Shown here: positions 34,883 to 43,440 of the stretch, piece by piece
Layout: each line of letters opens with the position of its first letter
How positions within the stretch are numbered: the stretch's first letter is position 1
Assembly: GCF_000264455.2 (NCBI RefSeq)
Contig: NC_017956.1
Span: forward strand, 3,764,001-3,828,000
Source of the DNA: Tistrella mobilis KA081020-065
Lineage (GTDB): Bacteria; Pseudomonadota; Alphaproteobacteria; Tistrellales; Tistrellaceae
Length of the DNA: 64,000 bases
Direction: 5' to 3'
Translations under genes and position numbers: made by a program
Notes under the pieces: generated by a model
The model's input: only the letters and a program-made list of their open reading frames with translations
The model's database searches: none
What the model was told of the DNA's origin: nothing

Positions 34883-35428
34883 TCACCTTTCGCCCGGCCC
34901 ATCTCCATCCCCGTTGTCGCCCCCATCTCCATCCTCATCCCGATGGCTCGTGGCGGGATGCGCCGGGGCGTCGGGATCGGTCAGCGCCCGGATCAGGTCG
35001 GCGATCGCCCGACGGGCGAGCGGATGTGACACCGCCTCGATCCGGGGCAGATCCGGTGCGCTGCGCTCGGGCGTGCGGCGGCGCGGCGGTACCGTCATCG
35101 GGTCGGTGGTATCGTCCAGCAGGGCCGACGGCGCCACTTCCAGCACTTCCGCCAGCAGGACGAGGGTGCTGGCCGCGATGCGGTTGCGGCCCTTTTCGTA
35201 TTTCTGAAGTTGCTGAAAACTGATGCCGAGCGCCGCTGCACAGCGCTGCTGGGTCAGTCCGCGCGCCCTGCGGATGGTGCGGATCCGTCGGCCGACCGCC
35301 GCTGCGAAAACCTCCTCCGCGACCTTTCCGCGCCGCAGGCGCGACGACGGCGCCAGATCGTCGCCATCGTCTTCCCACAGGCCATCGGCGTCCCACAAAA
35401 CGGTCGTGCCGGAATACAGCAGCTCCAT
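34883..35428 (-). CDS. XRE-family transcriptional regulator
   Basis: A 181-residue regulator with a helix-turn-helix at about residues 45-105 (VGRRIRTIRRARGLTQQRCA, ISFQQLQKYEKGRNRIAAS), the same subtype as the protein at 17557-18264. The C-terminus is an Asp/Gly-rich disordered tail (DEDGDGGDNGDGDG). The start at 35428 has a strong GGGAGGA site. A 7+7 bp inverted repeat sits 30 bases upstream of the start. Confidence 0.87.
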   Translation of the reverse strand: MELLYSGTTVLWDADGLWEDDGDDLAPSSRLRRGKVAEEVFAAAVGRRIRTIRRARGLTQQRCAAALGISFQQLQKYEKGRNRIAASTLVLLAEVLEVAPSALLDDTTDPMTVPPRRRTPERSAPDLPRIEAVSHPLARRAIADLIRALTDPDAPAHPATSHRDEDGDGGDNGDGDGPGER

Positions 35429-35457
35429 CCACGTCCTCCCGTCGGCAGAGTGCGATC

Positions 35458-35482
35458 GTGCTTCCACCTCAGATTGAAGCAC
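35458..35482. promoter_or_regulatory. Inverted repeat upstream of XRE gene
   Basis: GTGCTTC (35458-35464) and GAAGCAC (35476-35482), exact inverses with an 11-base spacer, about 30 bases upstream of the XRE start. Candidate autoregulatory operator. Confidence 0.45.
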
Positions 35483-35612
35483 ATTTCGTGAGGATCGCGC
35501 TACATATCAATCGCCATGCGAGATATAGAGCAAGGCGTGTGCCATGTGGTGAGAAGTCGATCGGCGGTGTATGGCGGCCGGTGGGATGTGCGGCCGCCAT
35601 GGTTGTGCGGGG

Positions 35613-35966
35613 TCAGAGCAGGGTATCGATGGCCTCGGTGGGGCGGCCGACCACGGCGCGGCCGCCACGCAGCACCACCGGGCGCTCGATCAGCCGTGGC
35701 GTTGCGGCCATGGCGGCGACGAGGGCGTCGTCGTCCTTCGCCGGATCGTCCAGGCCAAGCCCCTTGTATTCCGGTTCGGCCTTGCGGATCAGGGCCCTGG
35801 CACCGCCCACCGCCGCAGCGACGCGGGCGATTTCTTCGGCCGGGGGCGGGGTGTCCAGATAGCGCACCACGCGCGGTGTCAGGCCGCGGGCCTCGATCCG
35901 CTCCAGGGCCGCACGCGACTTGGAGCAGCGCGGGTTGTGCCAGATCACGATCTCGTCGGGGGTCAT
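35613..35966 (-). CDS. arsC: Arsenate reductase ArsC family protein
   Basis: A 117-residue thioredoxin-fold ArsC/Spx-type protein. The active-site loop is WHNPRCSKSRAAL with Cys14; the conserved Arg is in LIERPVVL. Glutaredoxin-linked ArsC enzymes reduce arsenate to arsenite, and the YffB subgroup looks similar. No arsenite pump or ArsR lies nearby, so its role is less certain. The start at 35966 gives the standard length. It follows gshB by 19 bases, so both may share a transcript and glutathione dependence. Confidence 0.88.
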   Translation of the reverse strand: MTPDEIVIWHNPRCSKSRAALERIEARGLTPRVVRYLDTPPPAEEIARVAAAVGGARALIRKAEPEYKGLGLDDPAKDDDALVAAMAATPRLIERPVVLRGGRAVVGRPTEAIDTLL

Positions 35967-35985
35967 GATGGATATCCGTTCCGGT

Positions 35986-36927
35986 TCAGCTGCGCTTCGC
36001 TTCGATGGCATCCCAGATCGCCGCGGCGAGATTGGTGCCGTCGAAGCGCTCGATCTCCTGCAGGCCCGTGGGCGAGGTGACGTTGATCTCGGTCAGATAG
36101 TCGCCGATCACGTCGATACCGACGAAGATCAGCCCCTGTTTGCGCAGTTCCGGGCCGATCGCCTCGCAGATCTCGCGCTCGCGGGCGGTCAGTGCCGTGG
36201 GTTCGGGGCGGCCGCCGACATGCATGTTCGACCGGGCCTCTCCCTCGGCCGGCACGCGGTTGATGGCGCCCAGCGGTTCGCCATCGACCAGGATGATGCG
36301 CTTGTCGCCCTTGCGCACGTCGGACAGATAGCGCTGGGCGATGATCGGCTCGCGGCCCAGCCGGCTGAACACCTCGATCGCGCTGTTGAAGTTCTCATCG
36401 TCCGGGCGGATGCGGAACACCGCCGCGCCGCCATTGCCGTAGAGCGGCTTCAGGATGATGTCGCGGTGCTCGGCCCGGAAATCGCGCAGGGCCTGGACAT
36501 CGGCGGTGATCAGAGTGGGCGGCGCCAGCTCTGGATAATGGGTCACCAGCAGTTTTTCCGGCGCGTTGCGCACCGACTGCGGGTCGTTCACCACCAGCGT
36601 TTTCGGATGAACGTGCTCCAGGATATGGGTGGTGGTGATATAGGCCATGTCGAAGGGCGGATCCTGGCGGAGCAGCACGACGTCCATGGTGGTCAGGTCG
36701 CGCAGCTCCAGCGCCCCCAGGCGGAAATGGTCGCCGGCCATGCGGCGCACGGTGACCTCGTGGCCGCGGGCGGTGACCCGGCCGTCGCGCAGCGCCAGAT
36801 CGCGGGGCAGATAGTAGAACAGGCTGTGCCCGCGGCGCTCGGCCTCCAGCATCAGGGCGAAGGTGCTGTCGGCATTGATGTCGATCGACTGGATCGGGTC
36901 CATCTGGACCGCAACGGCAAGGCTCAT
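35986..36927 (-). CDS. gshB: Glutathione synthetase
   Basis: A 313-residue ATP-grasp ligase joining gamma-glutamylcysteine and glycine. [20 protein letters not shown] at the N-terminus, [35 protein letters not shown] (ATP-grasp loop), and [20 protein letters not shown] are diagnostic. It provides glutathione for the AdhC/FghA pathway nearby. A 22-bp direct repeat lies just upstream. Confidence 0.97.
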   Translation of the reverse strand: MSLAVAVQMDPIQSIDINADSTFALMLEAERRGHSLFYYLPRDLALRDGRVTARGHEVTVRRMAGDHFRLGALELRDLTTMDVVLLRQDPPFDMAYITTTHILEHVHPKTLVVNDPQSVRNAPEKLLVTHYPELAPPTLITADVQALRDFRAEHRDIILKPLYGNGGAAVFRIRPDDENFNSAIEVFSRLGREPIIAQRYLSDVRKGDKRIILVDGEPLGAINRVPAEGEARSNMHVGGRPEPTALTAREREICEAIGPELRKQGLIFVGIDVIGDYLTEINVTSPTGLQEIERFDGTNLAAAIWDAIEAKRS

Positions 36928-36977
36928 GGGACGGGAAACTCCTCAGCGCGGATGAAGCCTGTGGCGGCCGATATGGG

Positions 36978-37030
36978 GTGGATCCGGGCGGGGCGGAAGA
37001 TGGACAGCGTGGATCCGGGCGGGGCGGAAG
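36978..37030. repeat. Direct repeat, 2 x 22 bp
   Basis: Two identical 22-base copies (36978-36999 and 37009-37030) beginning GTGGATCCGGGCGGGGCG, 31 bases apart, lie in the gap between gshB and the sirB1-like gene. GC-rich; possibly duplication. Confidence 0.85.
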
Positions 37031-37053
37031 GCGGTCCGTGATAGGACCACCAC

Positions 37054-37935
37054 TCAATTCAGCTCGGCGCGCAACCGTTCGACCAGGGTGAGGGCCCGCC
37101 TGCGGGGTTCCTCGGCGGTGGTGTTGGCGGCGAAGACCTCCAGAGCCTGAACGGCGCCCAGCTGCTCGCCCAGCCGGGCGCGCATCAGCCCCAGCTCGTA
37201 CCACAGCGCCCAGTCGGTGGGCGCGATCAGCAGCATGCGGGCCAGCACGTCGCGGGCGCGGTCCAGCTCGCCCCGGCCGGCGGCACGGATCTTCAGGTTG
37301 TTCTGCAGGCGCAGCAGCACCGCGCGGCGGTCCACCGCCCGGTAATGCTCGGGTTCCAGCTCGGCGGTGTCGCCGGCCACCTGCTTCAGCAGCGCGCGCA
37401 GATCCGAGGTTTCCACCACCCGGCCGCGATCGAAGGGATCGACCAGCACCCGGTCCATGCCGCCTTCCACGCGGATCAGGAAATGGGCGGGAAAATTGAC
37501 CCCCACGACCGGCCAGCCCAGTGTTTCGCCCAGATGCATGGCCAGCACGCCCAGGGCCACCGGCAGGCCGCGGCGGCGCTCCAGCACCCGGGCCAGGCTG
37601 GCATTGTCGTCGTGGTCATAGGTCTCGTCGTCGCCGTCGAAGCCATAACGGCCGTGAAGGATGTCGGCGATCAGCACCGCCCGGTCCCGGGCGCCGTCAT
37701 CGGCATCGGCGGCATCGACGCCGGTCTTCAGCCCGCGGGCCATGGCCTCGCTTTCGGCGGCCAGCGACATCTCTTCCAGCAGGGCCCGCGCCTTTGCAGG
37801 ATCGGCCGTCGGATGGTCGAGTGCCGAGAGCAGCAATGCGGTCTCGGCGATCGGGATCGCATCGTCATCCAGCCGGCCGACGGCCTCCAGCCTGCGGGCG
37901 ATGGCCGCCCGCTCCGACGGTGTGCCAGTGCTCAT
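37054..37935 (-). CDS. SirB1-family protein (transglutaminase-like plus TPR)
   Basis: A 293-residue SirB1-type protein: a transglutaminase-like N-terminal half with DDNASLARVLERRRGLPVAL, HLGETLGWPVVGVNFPAHFL and VDPFDRG, then helical repeats. The family is widespread next to gshB/rsmI-type genes; its biochemical role is unknown. Its start overlaps the stop of the BON gene (ATGA), so the two are co-translated. Confidence 0.85.
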   Translation of the reverse strand: MSTGTPSERAAIARRLEAVGRLDDDAIPIAETALLLSALDHPTADPAKARALLEEMSLAAESEAMARGLKTGVDAADADDGARDRAVLIADILHGRYGFDGDDETYDHDDNASLARVLERRRGLPVALGVLAMHLGETLGWPVVGVNFPAHFLIRVEGGMDRVLVDPFDRGRVVETSDLRALLKQVAGDTAELEPEHYRAVDRRAVLLRLQNNLKIRAAGRGELDRARDVLARMLLIAPTDWALWYELGLMRARLGEQLGAVQALEVFAANTTAEEPRRRALTLVERLRAELN

Positions 37936-38555
37936 GCTCCGGCCCCCGGGTGCTTGACCTCCACATACGATACCACCCGCTTCACTCCCGAAATGCCGCG
38001 GGCGATCTCGACCGCCCGGGCATGTTCCGCATCGCTGGCCGCCAGCCCGATCAGGTAGACCACGGCGCCCGAGACCTCGATGTTGTAGTTGAAGGAATTG
38101 ACCGCCTCGTCGGCGAGCAGGGCGGCCCGGACCTTTGTGGTGAGCCATGTGTCACGTGCGTAGTCGCCGAGGTTGCCTTCCCCCACCACGCGGATCTCGT
38201 CCATCACCTGCGTGACGCCCGGCACGCCCCGCGCGATGCTCACCGCTTCCGACTTCCAGGTCCGGGTGGCCACCCGGCCGGTCAGCAGCACCCGGCCCTG
38301 ATTGACCTGGATGTGCACCGGGCGGTAAAGCTCGTCGACCTGGCGCTCGAAGTAACGCCGGGCGATCCCGGCGCGGATATCGGCATCCGACACCACGCCG
38401 CCGATGCCGCGTTCATCCGCGGCGGCCGAGACGGCGGTGGCGCCGCCGGTGGCCACGGCGGCGGCGCAGGCCTGAAGCAGGCCGGCCAGGGCGATCGCCA
38501 CAAGCGGCACGGCCAGGCGGCGAAGAGGGGTGGTCCGGGAAAAAAGCTCGGTCAT
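37932..38555 (-). CDS. BON-domain lipoprotein
   Basis: A 207-residue lipoprotein, probably outer-membrane anchored. Signal sequence with lipobox LLQAC, then two BON domains (IQVNQGRVLLTGRVAT; IEVSGAVVYLIGLA), as in the OsmY/DolP group that helps envelope integrity. The stop overlaps the sirB1-like start. The start at 38555 fits the signal peptide. Confidence 0.87.
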   Translation of the reverse strand: MTELFSRTTPLRRLAVPLVAIALAGLLQACAAAVATGGATAVSAAADERGIGGVVSDADIRAGIARRYFERQVDELYRPVHIQVNQGRVLLTGRVATRTWKSEAVSIARGVPGVTQVMDEIRVVGEGNLGDYARDTWLTTKVRAALLADEAVNSFNYNIEVSGAVVYLIGLAASDAEHARAVEIARGISGVKRVVSYVEVKHPGAGA

Positions 38556-38646
38556 GGGCTCGGTCGTCGGGGGTGACGTCAGGACGTTGAACGGCGCGCG
38601 CATCCTAGCACCGGCTGCGGGTACTGCGCCATCTGGTGCAGCCGGG

Positions 38647-39051
38647 TCAGGATCCGTCAGGGCGCCAGGCATCGGGCAGATGATGGGGCAGGCCCAGCCG
38701 GTCGACCCAGATCAGGTCGAAGCGCAGGCCTTCGACACCGCCGGCCCCCAGCGCCTCGCCGCGCGCCAGCACCCAGTCGGCGGCGCGGGCCAGACGGCGG
38801 CGCTGGGCCGGCAGCACCGCTTCGCCGGCGGTTGCCCGGTCCGGGCGGCGCTTGACCTCGACGACGGCGAGCATCCGCCCGCGTCGGGCCAGGATATCGA
38901 TCTCGCCCGCGGGTGTCTTCAGCCGCCGGGCCAGGATCCGCCAGCCGGTGAGACGCAGGCGAAGTGCCGCCAGCGCCTCCGCCCGCCGGCCGGCACGTTC
39001 CGACGACCGGCCCCGGGCGATCCGGGGGCTGCGCGTGCCGCCGCCGCTCAC
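38647..39051 (-). CDS. yraN: YraN/UPF0102 family endonuclease-like protein
   Basis: A 134-residue protein with the UPF0102 pattern GEIDILARRG and VVEVKRRP, a restriction-endonuclease-like fold. Function unknown; often placed after rsmI. It begins at a GTG overlapping the rsmI stop (GTGA), so it is translationally coupled to rsmI. Confidence 0.9.
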   Translation of the reverse strand: MSGGGTRSPRIARGRSSERAGRRAEALAALRLRLTGWRILARRLKTPAGEIDILARRGRMLAVVEVKRRPDRATAGEAVLPAQRRRLARAADWVLARGEALGAGGVEGLRFDLIWVDRLGLPHHLPDAWRPDGS

Positions 39052-40199
39052 CCCTCGCCCTCTGCATCGTCGTCGCCGGTCAGCGCCACTGCGCGGGCAT
39101 AGAAGGCCTTGCGCGGCGCGCCGGTCAGTTCCGCCAGCAGCCTGGCCGCCCGGTTGGCGCCCAGCGCCTTGACCAGCGGCGGCAGCAGCTTCTCCACCGC
39201 GGCCGCATCCAGCGCCCCGCCGGCGGGCAGGGCGTCGCCTTCCCCGGCCGCCTCGCGTGCCGGTGTCCGATGGCCTTCGATCAGCAGCACGATCTCGCCG
39301 CGCGGCGGTGCCGCCTCGAAGCGGGCGGCAAGCTCAGGGAGGGGGCCGCGCACGACCTCTTCATAAAGCTTGGTGAGTTCCCGCGCGACCGCGGCCTGGC
39401 GAGGCCCCAACAGCTCGGCCAGTTCGGCGAGGGTGCGGGCGATGCGGTTGGGGCTTTCATAGAACACCAGCGTCGCCGGCTCGTGGGCCAGGCCTGCAAA
39501 GCTGCTGCGGCGTTCACCGGGCTTCGCCGGCGGAAACCCCAGGAACAGCACCCGGTCGGTCGGCAGGCCCGCGATCGAGAGCGCCGCGGTGAGGGCCGAA
39601 GCCCCGGGCACGGCACGGACCTGGTGGCCGGCGCCTGCTGCCTCGCGCACCAGCTTGTAGCCGGGATCCGACACCAGCGGCGTCCCGGCATCCGAGACGA
39701 GCGCGATCCGCTCCCCCGCCTCCAGCCGGCGCAGCACCTCGGGGCGCATGCGGGCGGCATTGTGCTCGTGATAGGGGGCGAGCTTCGCCCTGACGCCCCA
39801 ATGGCCCAGCAGCCGGCCGGTGGTGCGGGTATCCTCGCACAGCACAAGGTCGGCCTGGCCCAGCACATCCAGGGCGCGTGGGGTCATGTCGCCCAGATTG
39901 CCGATGGGCGTCGCCACCGCATACAGGCCCGGATCGATCCGCCGGCCGGCACGCGGCGGCGGGCCCGCCTCACCCTCGGGGTCGTCCGTGTGTTGTCTCG
40001 GGCCGGGGCTGCCATTACTCTGATCGCCACCCTGGTCGCCGCAGTCCGGGCCATGGCCGCTTTCGTGGCCCGCCGGGCCGGCCTCTGCCGCAACGACATC
40101 CGATGAGATCCGATCCCGTGAAAACTGACCGGTCCCGTGTCCGTCCGGCTGAACCCGGCCCGCTCCACCGCCTGCTTCGTCGCTCGCGCGCGTCGTCAT
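39048..40199 (-). CDS. rsmI: 16S rRNA (cytidine-2'-O)-methyltransferase RsmI
   Basis: A 383-residue protein whose conserved part starts near residue 90: YAVATPIGNLGDMTPRALDV, CEDTRTTGRLL, ALVSDAGTPLVSDPGYKLVR, PGASALTAALSIAGLPTDR, GFPPAKPGER. It 2'-O-methylates C1402 of 16S rRNA. The N-terminal ~88 residues are Gly/Asp-rich and unlike RsmI, yet offer only early start codons (ATG at 40199 or GTG a little later), so an extended N-terminus is likely. This extension overlaps the divergent lpoA-like gene by 97 bases. It is coupled to yraN. Confidence 0.9.
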   Translation of the reverse strand: MTTRASDEAGGGAGRVQPDGHGTGQFSRDRISSDVVAAEAGPAGHESGHGPDCGDQGGDQSNGSPGPRQHTDDPEGEAGPPPRAGRRIDPGLYAVATPIGNLGDMTPRALDVLGQADLVLCEDTRTTGRLLGHWGVRAKLAPYHEHNAARMRPEVLRRLEAGERIALVSDAGTPLVSDPGYKLVREAAGAGHQVRAVPGASALTAALSIAGLPTDRVLFLGFPPAKPGERRSSFAGLAHEPATLVFYESPNRIARTLAELAELLGPRQAAVARELTKLYEEVVRGPLPELAARFEAAPPRGEIVLLIEGHRTPAREAAGEGDALPAGGALDAAAVEKLLPPLVKALGANRAARLLAELTGAPRKAFYARAVALTGDDDAEGEG

Positions 40200-41578
40200 T
40201 GCGTCTCTTGCCTCTCGCGGCGATGCTCGTGCTTGCCGCCTGTCAGAGCCAGAGGGTAGAGCCGCCGGCGCCTCCGGCACAAGTGCAGCCGCAGCAGCCC
40301 CAGCAGCCGGTGCAGGTTCTGCCCCAGCAGCCGCCGAAGCCGGCAGTGCCGGAAAGCCCGCTCGACCTGCCGCCGGGCGCGCTCCGCGTCGGTCTGCTGG
40401 TGCCGATGACCGGCCCCCAGGCCGGTTTCGGCCAGGCGATGATCGATGCCGCCACGCTGGCACTTGCGGATGTGAAGGCCGATGACGTGGTGCTGCTGCC
40501 CCGCGACAGCGGAGCCGAGCCTCAGCAGAGCGCCGCCGCGGCCCGCGACCTGGTCGAAAACCAGGCCGCGACCGTGCTGCTCGGGCCGATCTACGGCCGC
40601 AACGTGCCGGCGGTGGCCGAGGTTGCCGCCCCCCGTCAGGTGCCTGTGGTCGCCTTCTCGAACGACACCTCGGCACTGCGCCCGGGCGTGCATCTGATCG
40701 GGCTGGCGCCCGAGGTGCAGGTCGAAAGGGTGGTGGACTATGCCGTCCAGCAGGGCAAGAGCCGCTTTGCCGCCCTGTTGCCCTATGGCGCCTATGGGGA
40801 TCGGCTGGCCGAAAGCTACCGCAAGGCGGTGGCCCGCACCGGGGCCGAGCTGGTCGATATCGTGCGCTATTCCGACCCCGGATCCGATGCCCAGGATGCC
40901 GTCCGGCGCCTGTCGGGCGGGCAGCAGACGCCCCCCTTCGACAGCCTGTTGCTGGCCGAGACCGGCGAGCGGCTGCGCGGTATCGCCAGCCTGCTGCCCT
41001 ATTACGGCATCGATGCCGGCGAGGCGCAGATCCTGGGCACCGCTCTCTGGATGGATCAGCCGGTCGGCCGCGACCAGAACCTGCAGGGCGCCTGGTATGC
41101 CGCCCCCGACCGCGGCGCCTGGGACGGTTTCGTGCGCCGCTTCAGCGCGCTGTTCGGTGCGCAGCCGCCGGCACTGGCTGGGCTGTCCTATGATGCGACC
41201 GCCCTTGCCGCTGTGCTGGGCCGCAAGGGTCAGCTTGCCCGCGAACTCGACAATCCGGACGGGTTTGCCGGGGTGAACGGCCTGTTCCGCTTCGATCAGA
41301 AGGGCGCGGCGGAACATGCGCTCGCCATCTATCAGGTGACGGCGACCGGCGGCGAACTGCTCGATCCGGCGGCCCAGCGCTTCACCGCCGGTGCGCGTCC
41401 CGGGGAGGGCGTGATCCGCTCCAACCCGCTTGCCGCCCCCACCCAGCCGGCGGCATCGAGCGTGCCGCCCACCACCGGCGCAGCTTCCACTTCGGGTGTG
41501 AGCGGCGCGACCACCACTGGTACCGCAAGCGGTGCGGCCCCACAGGGCCTTACCGGTTCGGTGCCGCCGGCGCGCTGA
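40103..41578 (+). CDS. LpoA-like penicillin-binding protein activator lipoprotein
   Basis: A 491-residue outer-membrane lipoprotein. The signal sequence begins near residue 25 with lipobox LVLAAC, followed by a Pro/Gln-rich linker (PQQPQQPVQVLPQQ) and a type I periplasmic-binding domain (LRVGLLVPMTGPQAGFGQAM, VLLGPIYGRNVPAVAEV). In gamma-proteobacteria LpoA activates PBP1A; alphaproteobacterial relatives are divergent. Start is ATG 40103 or GTG 40118. Divergent from, and overlapping, rsmI, the neighbourhood in which this family is usually seen. Confidence 0.87.
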   Translation: MRSDPVKTDRSRVRPAEPGPLHRLLRRSRASSLRLLPLAAMLVLAACQSQRVEPPAPPAQVQPQQPQQPVQVLPQQPPKPAVPESPLDLPPGALRVGLLVPMTGPQAGFGQAMIDAATLALADVKADDVVLLPRDSGAEPQQSAAAARDLVENQAATVLLGPIYGRNVPAVAEVAAPRQVPVVAFSNDTSALRPGVHLIGLAPEVQVERVVDYAVQQGKSRFAALLPYGAYGDRLAESYRKAVARTGAELVDIVRYSDPGSDAQDAVRRLSGGQQTPPFDSLLLAETGERLRGIASLLPYYGIDAGEAQILGTALWMDQPVGRDQNLQGAWYAAPDRGAWDGFVRRFSALFGAQPPALAGLSYDATALAAVLGRKGQLARELDNPDGFAGVNGLFRFDQKGAAEHALAIYQVTATGGELLDPAAQRFTAGARPGEGVIRSNPLAAPTQPAASSVPPTTGAASTSGVSGATTTGTASGAAPQGLTGSVPPAR

Positions 41579-41606
41579 CCGCGCGCCGTCAGCCCCCGGG
41601 AAGCAG

Positions 41607-42806
41607 TCAGGCCTCGGGAAACCGCTCGTCCAGATCGTCGGCGAGCAGATGGGCGGTCAGCGCCCCCAGCACCAGCCGGCCGGCGGGCGTCGCCACCAGC
41701 CGGTCGGTGCGCCCGGCGACGAAGCCGCCCTCCACCGCCTGGGCAAGGCGGGCGGCATCCACCGCATCGCGCAGCGCCACGCCGGTCCGGCGCTCGAAGA
41801 CGGCGGGGTCGATGCCGGCATCGAGCCGGAGCCCCATCATCAGCGCCTCTTCTGCCGCCCGTGCCTGCCCGACGACCACGGCTTCGTCGCGGCCGTGACC
41901 ATGGGTATCGATCAGGTCGAGCCAGGTTTCGGGCGCCCGCGCCCGCCGGGTGGCTTCGCGCCGGCCGTCCGGACCCGTCGGCACCCGGCCATGGGCGCCG
42001 GGCCCAATGCCGGCATAGTCGGCATAGGTCCAGTAGGCGAGATTGTGGCGGCATTCGAATCCCGGGCGGGCGTGGTTCGACACCTCATAGGCCGGCAGCC
42101 CCGCCGCGGCGAGCCGAGCGGTCGTCGCCTCGTAGAGATCCGCCGCCTCGTCATCCTCGGGCAGGACCAGTTCCCCGCGGGCATGGCGGGTGTGGAAGGC
42201 GGTGCCCGGCTCGATGGTCAGCTGATAGAGCGACAGATGGTCGGCAGCCAGGCCGACCGCACGGTCAAGTTCCGCCATCCAGGCGGCCATGGTCTGGCCC
42301 GGCCGGGCATAGATCAGGTCGAAGGACATGCGCGGGAAGATCTCGCGGGCCTGGCCGATGGCATCCAGTGCCTCGGCCAGGCCATGCGCCCGCCCCAGCG
42401 CCTTCAGCGCAGCCTCGTCCAGTGCCTGGACGCCGATCGACAGCCGTTCCACGCCGGCCGCGCGGAAATCCTTGAGCCTGGCGGACTCGACCGTGGTCGG
42501 GTTGGCCTCCAGGCTGATTTCAGGCGCGCTCTCGGCTGGGAAAAGGGTGCGGGCCCGCTCGATGATCCGGGCGGTGGTGGCGGGGTCCATCAGCGAGGGC
42601 GTGCCGCCGCCGAAGAAAATCGACCCCAGCGGCCGTGGCCCCAGCCGCCGGGCTTCGTCTTCCAGCTCGGTCAGCAGGGCGCGTTCCCAGCGGGGCCCGT
42701 CGATCTTCTCCCGCACATGGCTGTTGAAGTCGCAATAGGGGCATTTGGAGACGCAGAACGGCCAGTGGACGTAGAGCGCGAGCGGTTCGGTGGCGGCGGT
42801 GGTCAT
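41607..42806 (-). CDS. hemW: HemW radical SAM heme chaperone
   Basis: A 399-residue HemW (formerly called oxygen-independent coproporphyrinogen oxidase-like) protein. C18, C22 and C25 (CVSKCPYC) bind the 4Fe-4S/SAM cluster; FFGGGTPSLMDP, SLEANPTTVE, LSIGVQALDE and DLIYARPGQT follow. HemW inserts heme into respiratory enzymes and lacks CPO activity. The start at 42806 gives the family N-terminus; the preceding rdgB gene ends nine bases away. Confidence 0.93.
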   Translation of the reverse strand: MTTAATEPLALYVHWPFCVSKCPYCDFNSHVREKIDGPRWERALLTELEDEARRLGPRPLGSIFFGGGTPSLMDPATTARIIERARTLFPAESAPEISLEANPTTVESARLKDFRAAGVERLSIGVQALDEAALKALGRAHGLAEALDAIGQAREIFPRMSFDLIYARPGQTMAAWMAELDRAVGLAADHLSLYQLTIEPGTAFHTRHARGELVLPEDDEAADLYEATTARLAAAGLPAYEVSNHARPGFECRHNLAYWTYADYAGIGPGAHGRVPTGPDGRREATRRARAPETWLDLIDTHGHGRDEAVVVGQARAAEEALMMGLRLDAGIDPAVFERRTGVALRDAVDAARLAQAVEGGFVAGRTDRLVATPAGRLVLGALTAHLLADDLDERFPEA

Positions 42807-42814
42807 CCCGGGGG

Positions 42815-43426
42815 TCAGTCGGGCTCGAAACAGGCGCGGACCAGCTGGCGGAAGGCGATGGCGCGGTGGCTGATCGCATGCTTCTCCGCCGGCTCGAACT
42901 CGCCGAAGGTGCGGCTGTCGCCTTCGGGCACGAAGATCGGGTCGTAGCCGAAGCCGTTGCTGCCACGGGGCGGGAATTCCAGATGTCCCTGGATGACGCC
43001 CTCGAAGGTTTCCACCGCGCCGTCCGGCCAGGCCAGCGCCAGGGCGCAGACGAAGGCACCCCGGCGGTCGGGATCGTCGCCCATGCGGGTGCGGACCAGT
43101 TCGATCGCCACGGCGAAATCCTTGGACGGGCCGGCCCAGCGCGCGGAATAGATGCCGGGTGCCCCGTCCAGCGCCTCGACGGTCATGCCGCTGTCGTCGG
43201 CGAGGGCGGGCAGGCCCGAGGCCTCGGCGGCAGCCCGCGCCTTGAGCACGGCGTTGTCGATGAAGGTCAGGCCGGTCTCTTCGGGCTCGGGCAGGCCGAG
43301 GTCGCCGGCCGAGACGACGTCCACGCCGAAGGGCTCCAGCAGTTCGCGGATCTCCACCACCTTGCCCTTGTTGTGGCTGGCGATGACGAGGCGGTCCTCG
43401 GTAAAACGACGATGGGGGCTGGTCAT
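42815..43426 (-). CDS. rdgB: RdgB/HAM1 family non-canonical NTP pyrophosphatase
   Basis: A 203-residue ITP/XTP pyrophosphatase cleaning deaminated purine NTPs from the pool. [52 protein letters not shown] and [10 protein letters not shown] are the family motifs in order. Lies between hemW and rph, likely one operon (rph-rdgB-hemW), all read leftward. Confidence 0.96.
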   Translation of the reverse strand: MTSPHRRFTEDRLVIASHNKGKVVEIRELLEPFGVDVVSAGDLGLPEPEETGLTFIDNAVLKARAAAEASGLPALADDSGMTVEALDGAPGIYSARWAGPSKDFAVAIELVRTRMGDDPDRRGAFVCALALAWPDGAVETFEGVIQGHLEFPPRGSNGFGYDPIFVPEGDSRTFGEFEPAEKHAISHRAIAFRQLVRACFEPD

Positions 43427-43440
43427 CCGAAGATCTCCGG

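Noticed and set aside
35613-35966. Arsenic resistance operon
   Set aside because: Only an ArsC-like gene is present, with no ArsR, ArsB or ACR3 neighbour, so a complete operon is not claimed.
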